DNA of 6,950 nt from NCBI GenBank assembly GCA_947374105.1, contig CANCAO010000084.1:1-6950 (forward strand). Direction: 5' to 3'. This document shows, piece after piece, positions 1 to 6,396 of this stretch (positions are counted from its first letter, which is position 1; every line of letters starts with the position of its first letter). Both the position numbers and the translations under genes were made by a program. Source of the stretch: Comamonadaceae bacterium. Its GTDB lineage: Bacteria > Pseudomonadota > Gammaproteobacteria > Burkholderiales > Burkholderiaceae_C. The notes under the pieces are model-generated. The model did not search any database, had not been told where the DNA came from, and was given only the letters and a program-made list of their open reading frames with translations.

Positions 1-1364
1 AGCGCAACTGGGGCGTGCCCCTGCCCTTCTTCATCCACAAAGACAGCGGTGAGCTGCACCCCCGCACCATGGACATCATGGACCAGGCCGCCGCCATGGT
101 GCAGGTCGGTGGCGTGGAGGCCTGGAGCAAGGCCAGCATTGAATCCATCATTGGTGAAGATGCCCCTCACTACACCAAGTGCACCGACATTCTGGACGTG
201 TGGTTTGACTCCGGCACCACGCACGACCATGTGCTGCGCCACAGTCACGCCGCGCAGTCCACCTGGCCCGCCGACCTGTACCTGGAAGGCCACGACCAAC
301 ACCGGGGCTGGTTCCACAGCTCGCTGCTCACCGCCTGCGCCATGTACGACCATGCGCCCTACAAGGGCCTGCTGACCCACGGCTTCACCGTGGACGGCAA
401 AGGCCGCAAGATGAGCAAGAGCGAGGGCAATGTGGTCGCGCCCCAGCAAGTCAGCGACAAGCTGGGGGCCGAAATCATCCGCCTGTGGTGTGCCGCCACC
501 GACTACTCGGGTGATCTGGGCATCGACGACAAGATCCTGGCCCGCGTGGTGGACACCTACCGCCGCATCCGCAACACGCTCAAGTTCTTGCTGGCCAACA
601 TCAGCGACTTTGATGTGGCCAAAGACGCCGTGCCGCTGGAACAGATGCTGGAGATTGACCGCTACGCCCTGAGCCGTGCCGCCGAGTTGCAAGCCGACAT
701 CTTGGCGCACTACGAGGTCTATGAATTCCACCCGGTGGTGGCCAAGCTGCAGCTCTATTGCTCGGAAGACTTGGGCGGTTTTTATTTGGACGTGCTCAAA
801 GACCGGCTCTACACCACCGCGCCGAAATCCTTGGCCCGACGCAGTGCGCAAACTGCGCTGCACCAGATCACGCACGCCTTGCTGCGCTGGATGGCCCCCT
901 TCCTTTCGTTCACGGCAGAAGAGGCGTGGAAGGTGGCAGGCAAGTCCGAGTCCATCTTTATGGAAACCTATGCCGAGCTGAGCGCACCCGACGCAGCGCT
1001 GCTGGCCAAATGGCGTCGCATCCGCGAGCTGCGCGAGGCGGTCAACAAAGACATTGAAGTGCTGCGCGCCGATGGCCAAGTGGGCTCATCGCTGCAAGCC
1101 ACGGTGGCGCTCACTTTGGGCGCGGATGACCACGCCATGTTGGCCAGCCTGGGCGATGATTTGAAGTTTGTCTTCATCACATCCGCTATTGATTTAGTAG
1201 CTGGTCACGCTATTGAAATAAAGGCTACAGCCTCAAATGGCACTAAATGTGAACGCTGCTGGCACTACCGGGACGACGTGGGCGTTGACCCCGCCCACCC
1301 CGCCCTGTGTGGCCGCTGCACCAGCAATTTGTTTGGTGCTGGGGAATCCCGCAAGCACGCTTGA
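1..1364 (+). CDS. ileS: Isoleucyl-tRNA synthetase, C-terminal half (5' end outside window)
   Basis: Cytoplasmic class I aminoacyl-tRNA synthetase that charges tRNA-Ile with isoleucine. The frame is open from the first bases (codons begin at nt 3, reading [10 protein letters not shown]) to TGA at 1362-1364, so the N-terminal half with the HIGH motif lies upstream. The class I signature KMSKS is at nt 408-422, inside [14 protein letters not shown]. The helical anticodon-binding domain follows; [19 protein letters not shown] lies near nt 870-930. A C-terminal zinc finger has CERC at nt 1248-1259 and CGRC at nt 1308-1319, as in the long bacterial IleRS type of E. coli. The stretch at about 1184-1242, between the body and the finger, is AT-rich and uses codons unlike the rest (TTA, GTA, ATA, ACA, TCA); see the repeat entry. 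lspA follows in the same direction, but after 276 bp rather than directly. Identification is secure; only the length upstream is unknown. Confidence 0.97.
   Translation, partial: RNWGVPLPFFIHKDSGELHPRTMDIMDQAAAMVQVGGVEAWSKASIESIIGEDAPHYTKCTDILDVWFDSGTTHDHVLRHSHAAQSTWPADLYLEGHDQHRGWFHSSLLTACAMYDHAPYKGLLTHGFTVDGKGRKMSKSEGNVVAPQQVSDKLGAEIIRLWCAATDYSGDLGIDDKILARVVDTYRRIRNTLKFLLANISDFDVAKDAVPLEQMLEIDRYALSRAAELQADILAHYEVYEFHPVVAKLQLYCSEDLGGFYLDVLKDRLYTTAPKSLARRSAQTALHQITHALLRWMAPFLSFTAEEAWKVAGKSESIFMETYAELSAPDAALLAKWRRIRELREAVNKDIEVLRADGQVGSSLQATVALTLGADDHAMLASLGDDLKFVFITSAIDLVAGHAIEIKATASNGTKCERCWHYRDDVGVDPAHPALCGRCTSNLFGAGESRKHA
1184..1242 (+). repeat. Repeat-like AT-rich block embedded in frame in ileS
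   Basis: Seen: 1181-1250 has 28 G/C in 70 bases, against 38 of 70 just upstream (1111-1180) and 51 of 70 just downstream (1251-1320). Codon choice shifts to TTA, GTA, ATA, ACA, TCA, AAT and ACT. GTAGCT (1197-1202) can pair with GGCTAC (1223-1228) as a short stem. From memory, the order of words (gctattgattt, tagctg, acgcta, aaggctacagcc, aaatggc) resembles a palindromic intergenic repeat that is abundant in Comamonadaceae genomes. Inference: a diverged copy was inserted or domesticated in the linker before the zinc finger, adding or replacing about 20 residues without breaking the frame. The boundaries are approximate and family membership was not searched. The alternative is an ordinary variable linker with locally low GC. 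Confidence 0.5.
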
Positions 1365-1640
1365 TGAACTACAGAGACTTCACGTTCGTGCAGTGTCTGG
1401 CTGCTTCTTCGCGGGATCAGGTCGGTATTCAACCGCAGCATACCTGCCATGCTCGCCGCCTTGGCGCTTGGGGTAAGTGGCGTAGCGGCATCAAGGAGGA
1501 GCCCGAAGGGCGGGGGACAGCCGCGGAGCTACTTACCCCAAGTGCCAGGGCGTACAAAAGCTCAAAGCCCTTCGGTGTCATGAATGACAAACCGATCAGT
1601 AGCAAAACAACTGCAAAACCATAGCAAACGGACTTAGCAT
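1365..1640. other. Unusual ileS-lspA intergenic spacer
   Basis: This is 276 bp between the ileS stop and the lspA start. It holds the large hairpin (1457-1552). I see no convincing promoter or coding region elsewhere in it. A 44-codon open frame (ATG at 1449 to TGA at 1581) crosses the hairpin but has no ribosome-binding site and mostly reads repeat sequence. The last 60 bases before lspA are A-rich and hold its weak ribosome-binding site. In most proteobacteria ileS and lspA abut or overlap, so this spacer looks acquired. Confidence 0.6.
1457..1552 (+). repeat. Large imperfect palindrome / structured hairpin in the ileS-lspA gap
   Basis: The arms 1457-1478 and 1531-1552 pair over 22 positions, and 1479-1481 with 1528-1530 extend this to 25. 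All pairs are Watson-Crick except three, which are G-U when read as plus-strand RNA (1461/1548, 1466/1543, 1479/1530). After a short internal loop the helix resumes with GCGGC (1485-1489) on GCCGC (1520-1524). A small apical stem follows, GCCC (1501-1504) with GGGC (1508-1511), closed by GAA. The asymmetric loop 1490-1500 exposes AAGGAGGA, a perfect Shine-Dalgarno-like string, but no start codon sits at a usable distance. There is no T-run after the right arm, so this is not a typical intrinsic terminator. It could be a REP- or MITE-like mobile hairpin, or a structured RNA in the ileS-lspA transcript. I cannot place it in a named family. Confidence 0.8.
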
Positions 1641-2135
1641 ATGGCCTTCAAAAAATCATCCTCCAGCGGCATCCTTCCGTGGTTAGGCTTGGCCTTCATC
1701 CTGCTGCTGGCCGACCAGTTCACCAAGGTTCTCATCGTGGGTGCTTACCACCTGGGTGACAGCACCTACGTCACCAACTTCTTCAACGTCGTGCGCGTGC
1801 ACAACAGCGGCGCGGCCTTCTCGTTTTTGGCGGGCGCATCGGGCTGGCAGCGCTGGTTTTTTGTTGGCATCGGCACGGCGGCTACGGGCTTTATTTTATG
1901 GATGCTCAAAGCGCACGCGGGTCAAAAGCTCTTCTCTTTTGCCATGGCCTGCATCCTGAGCGGGGCCATCGGCAACGTGGTTGACCGGCTGATCCACGGC
2001 TATGTGATCGACTTCCTGGACTTCCACCTGCAAGGCTGGCACTTCCCCGCTTTTAACGGGGCCGACAGTGCCATCAGCATCGGCGCGGCCTGCCTGATCT
2101 TGGACGAGCTGCTGCGGGTGCGCCGGGGGAGGTAA
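1641..2135 (+). CDS. lspA: Lipoprotein signal peptidase (signal peptidase II)
   Basis: Inner-membrane aspartic peptidase that removes the signal peptide of prolipoproteins after Lgt has added diacylglycerol to the lipobox cysteine. At 164 residues it has the usual length. Four membrane segments are visible near residues 11-31, 68-90, 96-114 and 139-157. Family landmarks are the DQFTK motif (D25 to K29), the [10 protein letters not shown] segment (53-62), and the two catalytic aspartates: D115 in GNVVDR and D142 in FNGADSAI. The second motif has Gly where Val or Ile is usual (FNxAD), with the aspartate kept. The start is ATG 1641, with GGA at 1630-1632, 8 nt upstream; this site is weak. It follows ileS as in most proteobacteria, though at a distance. 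The gene appears complete and functional. Globomycin is the classical inhibitor of this family. Confidence 0.97.
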   Translation: MAFKKSSSSGILPWLGLAFILLLADQFTKVLIVGAYHLGDSTYVTNFFNVVRVHNSGAAFSFLAGASGWQRWFFVGIGTAATGFILWMLKAHAGQKLFSFAMACILSGAIGNVVDRLIHGYVIDFLDFHLQGWHFPAFNGADSAISIGAACLILDELLRVRRGR

Positions 2136-2145
2136 AAGGTCAACC

Positions 2146-2191
2146 TATTGCTCAGGGTGAACGGTTCATATTTCACAGGGCCGGAGCAATA
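2146..2191. terminator. Inverted repeat between convergent lspA and aldolase genes, possible terminator
   Basis: TATTGCTC (2146-2153) is exactly repeated in inverse as GAGCAATA (2184-2191), and inside it GTGAA (2157-2161) can pair with TTCAC (2172-2176). It lies between the lspA stop (2135) and the aldolase stop (2207), where a bidirectional terminator would be expected. No T-run follows on either strand, so intrinsic termination is uncertain. The role is inferred from position only. Confidence 0.35.
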
Positions 2192-2206
2192 AACGCAGGC
2201 TAGGGG

Positions 2207-2980
2207 TCAGTTTTTGTAAGAGGCGTCGCGCTGATCCAGTAGGCGCAGCAGGGCTGGCCACTCGCGTTCACCATGCGGGGGGAAGCGCCCGTTTTTATCG
2301 GGCGACGGTTGGCGACGCAGTTGCTGGAACGTTTTATCGATGACGGACTGCGGCGGCATGCTCATACTTGCGCCCGCTGACATGGTCAACAACTGGGTCT
2401 GACAAGCGCGCTCCAGGCGAAGCATGTTGACAAAGGCCTCGGCCACCGTGACGCCAACCGTGAGCAAACCGTGGTTGCGCAAAATCATGACGTCGTTGTC
2501 GCCCAAGTCGGCCACCAAGCGCTGACGCTCGTCCAGGTCCACCGCCACGCCTTCAAAGTCATGGTAGCCCACGCTACCCGCAAAGCGCATGGCGGTCTGG
2601 TTCAGGGGCAGCAAGCCGCAGTCCAGCGCGGACACCGCCATGCCCGCCGGGGTGTGGGTGTGCAGCACGCAGGTGATGTCATGGCGCGCGCCATGGATGG
2701 CACTGTGGATCACATAGCCGGGTTGGTTGACGGTGTAGTGCTCATGCGGGTTATGGACGACAGTGCCGTCCAGCGCCACCTTGATGAGGCTGGAGGCGGT
2801 AATTTCGTGGTACATCAGGCCAAAGGGGTTGATGAGGAAGTGGTCGTCTTCCCCCGGCACCCGAACCGTGATGTGGTTCAAGATCATGTCGCTCATGCCG
2901 TACAAGTCCACCAAGCGGTAGCAGGCAGCCAGGTCGATGCGGGCTTGTTGTTCAGCGTTGGAAATAAAGCTGCTTGTCAT
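2207..2980 (-). CDS. Class II aldolase/adducin-family protein
   Basis: 257 residues spanning one aldolase II/adducin domain (about residues 10-205) plus a polar C-terminal tail. The domain binds a divalent metal, usually zinc, and in characterised members (FucA, AraD) cleaves or epimerises sugar phosphates. Likely metal ligands are H107 and H109 in VLHTHTPAG and H170 in LRNHGLLTVG. In the ungapped alignment with FucA that I made by eye, the catalytic Glu (FucA E73) falls on Gly88, so a simple aldolase reaction is doubtful. Many proteins of this subgroup have no known substrate. The start is ATG at 2980, with AGAGG (2989-2993) 8 nt upstream. It sits 44 bp downstream of the quinone oxidoreductase gene on the same strand, so the two may be co-transcribed. 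The family call is firm; substrate and function are unknown. Confidence 0.9.
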   Translation of the reverse strand: MTSSFISNAEQQARIDLAACYRLVDLYGMSDMILNHITVRVPGEDDHFLINPFGLMYHEITASSLIKVALDGTVVHNPHEHYTVNQPGYVIHSAIHGARHDITCVLHTHTPAGMAVSALDCGLLPLNQTAMRFAGSVGYHDFEGVAVDLDERQRLVADLGDNDVMILRNHGLLTVGVTVAEAFVNMLRLERACQTQLLTMSAGASMSMPPQSVIDKTFQQLRRQPSPDKNGRFPPHGEREWPALLRLLDQRDASYKN

Positions 2981-3024
2981 GCGCCTGGCCTCTTGTGCGG
3001 TGATGCTTGTCGTACGATGAAGGC

Positions 3025-4020
3025 TTACAAAGTCAGGATAGTGCAGCCCGTGGTCTTGCGCGCTTCGAGTGAGCGATGCGCTTCTTGTACGTCTTCCAGC
3101 GCAAAACGCTGGTCGATGCGAATGGTGACCTTGCCGCTGGTGACCATGGCAAACAACTCATCCGCCATGGCCTGCGTGGTCTCACGCGTGGCGATGTGGG
3201 TGAACAGGGTGGGACGCGACACATACAGAGAACCCTTGCCCGCCAGCACGTTGATGTCCAGCGGCTCGACCTTGCCCGAGGCATTGCCGAAGTTGGCGAC
3301 CAGGCCGAAGGGACTCACGCAGTCCAGCGACTTGGTGAAGGTGTCTTTGCCCACCGAGTCGTACACCACTTTCACGCCTTTGCCACCGGTGATTTCTTTC
3401 ACACGGGCGACGAAATCTTCTTTGGCGTAATTGATGACGAAGGCTGCGCCGTGCTCTTTGGCCAAAGCGCATTTCTCATCAGAACCGGCCGTGCCAATCA
3501 ACTGCAAGCCCATGGCTTTGGCCCACTGGCAGGCGATCAGGCCCACACCACCGGCTGCGGCATGGAACAGCACAAAGTCACCGGCTTTGAGCCCACCCTG
3601 AGGCTGTGTACGGCTGAGCAGGTACTGCGCTGTGAGGCCTTTGAGCATCATGGCCGCGCCGGTCTCAAACGAGATGGCATCAGGCAGCTTGCACACGCAC
3701 TTGGCGGGCATCACGCGCACTTCGCAGTAGCTGCCGGGGGGCTGGCTGGCGTAGGCTGCGCGGTCACCCACTTGCAGGTGCGTCACACCCGCGCCAACGG
3801 CTTCCACCACGCCTGAGGCTTCCATGCCCAGCTGCAAAGGCAGGGGCAAGGGGTACATGCCCGCGCGCTGGTACATGTCAATGTAGTTCAGGCCCACCGC
3901 CTTGTGGCGAATGCGGATTTCGCCAGGGCCGGGCTCGCCCACCATGACGGTCACGAGTTTGAGCTGCTCTGGGCCGCCGTTTTGATCGATACGCACGGCG
4001 CGGGATGAAATTTGGGTCAT
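3025..4020 (-). CDS. NADPH:quinone oxidoreductase, zeta-crystallin type (MDR superfamily)
   Basis: A cytoplasmic zinc-independent medium-chain dehydrogenase/reductase of 331 residues. The N-terminal GroES-like domain covers about residues 8-125, with VGLNYIDMYQRAG (42-54) and GMEASGVVEAVG (65-76). A Rossmann domain follows, whose NADPH-binding loop AAAGGVG is at residues 154-160. SQPPGSYCE (92-100) and the ending GCTILTL fit the Qor family. No structural-zinc cysteine cluster is seen, as expected. Members reduce quinones or alpha,beta-unsaturated ketones using NADPH; the natural substrate cannot be read from sequence. I chose ATG at 4020 because GGAG (4028-4031) is 7 nt upstream and homologues begin at this point. 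The frame remains open for 34 further codons upstream (ATG 4122), but that extension lacks family similarity. The aldolase-like gene lies 44 bp downstream, and a transporter is divergent. Confidence 0.93.
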   Translation of the reverse strand: MTQISSRAVRIDQNGGPEQLKLVTVMVGEPGPGEIRIRHKAVGLNYIDMYQRAGMYPLPLPLQLGMEASGVVEAVGAGVTHLQVGDRAAYASQPPGSYCEVRVMPAKCVCKLPDAISFETGAAMMLKGLTAQYLLSRTQPQGGLKAGDFVLFHAAAGGVGLIACQWAKAMGLQLIGTAGSDEKCALAKEHGAAFVINYAKEDFVARVKEITGGKGVKVVYDSVGKDTFTKSLDCVSPFGLVANFGNASGKVEPLDINVLAGKGSLYVSRPTLFTHIATRETTQAMADELFAMVTSGKVTIRIDQRFALEDVQEAHRSLEARKTTGCTILTL

Positions 4021-4027
4021 GAAGAGT

Positions 4028-4031
4028 CTCC
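4028..4031 (-). promoter_or_regulatory. Ribosome-binding site deciding the quinone oxidoreductase start
   Basis: GGAG on the minus strand, 7 nt before ATG 4020. This favours the 331-residue product over a start 34 codons upstream, which has no comparable site. Confidence 0.7.
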
Positions 4032-4056
4032 AGGTTTTTATGGATGATGGGTTTTT

Positions 4057-4085
4057 AAAATCGAAACACAAAATTTTACGGTCAA
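4057..4085 (-). promoter_or_regulatory. Candidate promoter for the oxidoreductase-aldolase unit
   Basis: Reading leftward, a -35-like TTGACC (4085-4080) is followed, after a 17-nt AT-rich spacer, by GATTTT (4062-4057), a poor -10 box with 3 of 6 consensus positions. It lies in the 105-bp divergent gap shared with the transporter gene. The -35 is good and the -10 weak, so this is only a candidate. Confidence 0.25.
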
Positions 4086-4125
4086 TTGCGATATTGCCAT
4101 GGATTGACTTGCTACAGTCCAAGGC

Positions 4126-5037
4126 ATGAACGCACGCCTCACACTGTCCACCGTTTTGCTCCTGACCGTACCGCCGCTGATGTGGGCTTGCAACGCCGTG
4201 CTTGGGCGCATGCTGGGGCCTGTGGTGTCGCCAATGACGCTAAATCTGATGCGCTGGGCCTTGGCTGGCCTGTTTTTGTTGCCATTGGCCGCCTGGGTAC
4301 TGCGCCCAGGCAGCGGGCTGTGGCAACACTGGAAGCGCTTTGCACTGTTTGGACTTTTAGTGGGTTGTTACAACGCTTTGCAGTACTTGGCGCTACACAC
4401 CTCCACGCCCATCAACGTGACCTTGGTAGCCGCCAGCACACCGGTGTGGATGCTACTAATTGGCCGCTGGTTTTTTGGCGCGAGTATTTCAGCCAGGCAA
4501 TGGCTGGGAGCGGCTTTGTCCATCACGGGCGTGTTGCTGGTATTAGGCCGGGGTGAGGTGGACATCTTGCTCAAGCTGCGGCTGGTGCCCGGTGACATCT
4601 ATGTGTTGTTTGCTTCCTTCACCTGGGCTTTTTACAGTTGGATGCTGACGCAAACAGGCAAAGAGCCTAGCGCAATACGCAGTGATTGGGCGGCTTTTTT
4701 GATGGGGCAGATTGTGTTTGGCCTGGTTTGGTCGAGTCTGTTTGCCGCAGGGGAATGGGCGTTGACCGATGCGCACATTGATTGGAGTTGGTACTTGGTT
4801 GCTGCTCTGCTGTTTGTCGCGATTGGACCCGCACTATTGGCTTACCGCTGCTGGGGTGCAGGCGTGCAGCGCGCCGGTCCGACGCTGGCCAGTTTCTTTG
4901 CCAACCTCACGCCACTGTTTGCCGCCTTGCTGTCATCCGCCCTGCTGGGCGAGACGCCACATGCGTACCATGTGCTTGCTTTTGTGCTGATTGTGGGCGG
5001 CATCGTAGTATCGGCACGGCGTAAATCAGGCGCTTAA
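4126..5037 (+). CDS. EamA/DMT-superfamily transporter
   Basis: An inner-membrane protein of 303 residues, the usual size for the drug/metabolite transporter superfamily, made of two tandem EamA repeats of five helices. Hydrophobic segments lie near residues 7-28, 36-58, 71-90, 95-115, 122-141, 151-173, 187-208, 219-241, 254-273 and 277-297. Family marks are the N-terminal PPLMWACNAVLGR (residues 16-28), and the repeat-end motifs VAASTPVWMLLIG (first repeat) and LASFFANLTPLFAALLSSALLGE (second repeat). The protein ends with the positive ARRKSGA tail. Relatives export amino acids, metabolites or drugs; the substrate here cannot be inferred. The start is ATG 4126, which gives the normal family N-terminus, although no clear Shine-Dalgarno is visible (AAGG is only 1 nt away). 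It is divergent from the oxidoreductase, and the PAS gene starts 37 bp downstream on the same strand. Confidence 0.93.
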   Translation: MNARLTLSTVLLLTVPPLMWACNAVLGRMLGPVVSPMTLNLMRWALAGLFLLPLAAWVLRPGSGLWQHWKRFALFGLLVGCYNALQYLALHTSTPINVTLVAASTPVWMLLIGRWFFGASISARQWLGAALSITGVLLVLGRGEVDILLKLRLVPGDIYVLFASFTWAFYSWMLTQTGKEPSAIRSDWAAFLMGQIVFGLVWSSLFAAGEWALTDAHIDWSWYLVAALLFVAIGPALLAYRCWGAGVQRAGPTLASFFANLTPLFAALLSSALLGETPHAYHVLAFVLIVGGIVVSARRKSGA

Positions 5038-5074
5038 TCTGAATACTGATAACTCTCACCTGAATGGATTTGTG

Positions 5075-5521
5075 ATGTCAACAATTGAAAAACCAAGCGA
5101 GTCAACCCTGTCAACTGACATCCTGCGCTGCATGCCGGAAGCCGTTATTTTTGCCGACCTGAACGGCATCATTCAAGACTGGAACCCAGGGGCTGAAACC
5201 GTGTTCGGCTTCACCGCGACCGAAGCTCTAGGCCAAAGTCTAGACCTCATCATTCCCGAGCGCATGCGAAAAGCCCACTGGGACGGCTATAACAAAGCCA
5301 TTGCCCGCAGCGGTACGCTGCCCGGCCGCACCTCCATGATCACGCGCTCACTGCACAAAAACGGCGATCAAATTTACGTGGACATGAGTTTTGCGATGGT
5401 CAAAGACGCGCAGGACCAACTGCTGGGCTCGCTTGCTGTGGCTCGTGACGCCACCGCGCGCTTTACGGAAGAAAAGAGCCTGCGCAGTCAATTGGCCGAA
5501 CTTCAGAAGCTGCCCGGGTAA
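5075..5521 (+). CDS. Stand-alone PAS-domain protein, possible sensor
   Basis: 148 residues: a single PAS fold (about residues 14-128) followed by a short charged, possibly coiled-coil helix (130-146). PAS marks are DLNGIIQDWNPGAETVFGF (28-46), ALGQSLDLIIPE (51-62) and the final strand LLGSLAVARDATARF. There is no kinase, GGDEF, EAL or HTH domain, so it would have to act through a partner or by dimerising. The segment ERMRKAHWDGY places H68 where FixL has its haem-ligating histidine (RHDGY segment, from memory), so a haem-PAS is possible but unproven. ATG 5075 is preferred; GTG 5072 just before it is an alternative. It lies 37 bp after the transporter and may be co-transcribed with it. Its last 19 bases overlap the end of the convergent SDR gene. 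The domain call is strong; the signal and output are unknown. Confidence 0.85.
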   Translation: MSTIEKPSESTLSTDILRCMPEAVIFADLNGIIQDWNPGAETVFGFTATEALGQSLDLIIPERMRKAHWDGYNKAIARSGTLPGRTSMITRSLHKNGDQIYVDMSFAMVKDAQDQLLGSLAVARDATARFTEEKSLRSQLAELQKLPG

Positions 5522-6300
5522 GCGCCGCCGTCCGTCAGCACGTTCTGGCCGTTGATGTAGCCGGCCTGCTGGCTGCACAAAAACGCACACACCGCGCCAA
5601 ACTCATCAGGCGTGCCAAAGCGCTGAGCGGGGATGGTTTTCTTGCGGTTTTCCGCGATGACCTCAATCGGTTGGCCGGTCTTTTTAGCCGCGCCTGCCAT
5701 CGTGCCTTTGAGTCGGTCAGTGTCAAACGCGCCTGGCAGCAGGTTGTTGATGGTCACACCATGACCTGCGAGTTTGCTGCTACGCGACACGCCCGCCACA
5801 AAACCCGTCAAACCGCTGCGTGCGCCGTTCGAGAGGCCCAGAATATCAATCGGAGCCTTGACGGCGCTAGAGGTGATATTGATGATGCGACCAAAGCCAC
5901 GTGCAGCCATACCGTCCACCGTGGCCTTGATGAGTTCGATCGGGGTCAGCATATTGGCGTCCACCGCCTTGATCCAGGCGTCACGATCCCACTCACGGAA
6001 GTCGCCTGGGGGTGGTCCACCAGCGTTGGTAACAACAATATCAAAATCGTTCTTGATCGCGAACACGGCGGCACGACCCTCAACTGTAGTGATGTCAGCG
6101 GCCACCATCTGAACATCCGTGTTGGGCGGGCGGGCAGGGTCTGCTTTCAGGGCCTGCACCGCAGCTTGCAGCGCCTCTGCGCCGCGGGCCACAATTAATA
6201 CATTGACGCCTTCCCGCACCAACGCTTGCGCACAACCAAAACCCAAGCCCTTGCTGGCACCGCAAACCAGAGCCCACTTACCGTTAATACCCAAATTCAT
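5503..6300 (-). CDS. SDR-family protein, BKR-like subgroup lacking the YxxxK catalytic pair
   Basis: 265 residues of a short-chain dehydrogenase/reductase Rossmann fold. The nucleotide-binding glycine motif is CGASKGLG (residues 13-20), with NAGG at 92-95 and the strand GRIINITSSAVKAP (137-150). Ser144/145 occupies the catalytic Ser position. The Tyr and Lys expected 13 and 17 residues after Ser144 are Ser157 and Arg161 (SNGAR), so the classical YxxxK pair is absent. This matches the SDR subgroup described as beta-ketoacyl-ACP-reductase-like with an imperfect catalytic tetrad. The C-terminus GQNVLTDGGAYPGSF is typical, so the gene is not simply decayed. The substrate is unknown and reductase activity should not be assumed. 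ATG 6300 is chosen because GAGGA (6312-6308) is 7 nt upstream; an in-frame ATG at 6327 would add 9 residues. It converges on the PAS gene and diverges from the BcsE-like gene. Confidence 0.92.
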   Translation of the reverse strand: MNLGINGKWALVCGASKGLGFGCAQALVREGVNVLIVARGAEALQAAVQALKADPARPPNTDVQMVAADITTVEGRAAVFAIKNDFDIVVTNAGGPPPGDFREWDRDAWIKAVDANMLTPIELIKATVDGMAARGFGRIINITSSAVKAPIDILGLSNGARSGLTGFVAGVSRSSKLAGHGVTINNLLPGAFDTDRLKGTMAGAAKKTGQPIEVIAENRKKTIPAQRFGTPDEFGAVCAFLCSQQAGYINGQNVLTDGGAYPGSF

Positions 6301-6307
6301 GAAAAAT

Positions 6308-6312
6308 TCCTC
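6308..6312 (-). promoter_or_regulatory. Ribosome-binding site deciding the SDR start
   Basis: GAGGA on the minus strand, 7 nt before ATG 6300. It would lie inside the coding region if the upstream ATG 6327 were used, so it supports the 265-residue protein. Confidence 0.7.
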
Positions 6313-6335
6313 AATTAATTGAAACAATTGGCAAC

Positions 6336-6363
6336 ATCATACGTTGCGTCTGCCATACTTCAA
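6336..6363 (-). promoter_or_regulatory. Candidate sigma-70 promoter for the SDR gene
   Basis: Reading leftward, TTGAAG (6363-6358; 4 of 6 consensus) is followed by a 16-nt spacer and TATGAT (6341-6336; 5 of 6). It ends 35 nt before ATG 6300, a sensible distance. A perfect palindrome CAATTAATTG (6312-6321) lies between it and the start, overlapping the ribosome-binding site edge; whether a regulator binds there is unknown. Confidence 0.45.
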
Positions 6364-6396
6364 GGACAGAGGGCTAGAAGCCAAATGGTATTCCTT

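Noticed and set aside
1493..1500. AAGGAGGA as a real ribosome-binding site
   Set aside because: There is no ATG or GTG at a usable distance downstream, and it lies in a hairpin loop.
1457..1552. The hairpin as an integron attC site or an intrinsic terminator of ileS
   Set aside because: No integrase or attC core sites are visible and the arms are too complete for attC. No T-run follows the right arm, so it is not a standard terminator.
1449..1583. A 44-codon open frame across the large hairpin, with a hydrophobic start
   Set aside because: It has no ribosome-binding site, no recognisable similarity, and its middle is simply the palindrome read through.
1307..1624. A 105-codon plus-strand frame overlapping the end of ileS
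   Set aside because: It starts inside the IleRS zinc finger in another frame, reads repeat sequence, and shows no domain or start signal.
2471..3430. A 319-codon plus-strand frame opposite the aldolase and oxidoreductase
   Set aside because: It is antisense to two well-recognised genes and spans their gap. The Val/His/Ala/Gln-rich composition is typical of a GC-rich shadow frame.
3076..3816. A 246-codon plus-strand frame opposite the quinone oxidoreductase
   Set aside because: It is entirely antisense to the conserved Rossmann and GroES domains, with no recognisable motif of its own.
4021..4122. A 34-residue N-terminal extension of the quinone oxidoreductase
   Set aside because: The family N-terminus and a good Shine-Dalgarno both point to ATG 4020, and the extension covers the divergent promoter gap.
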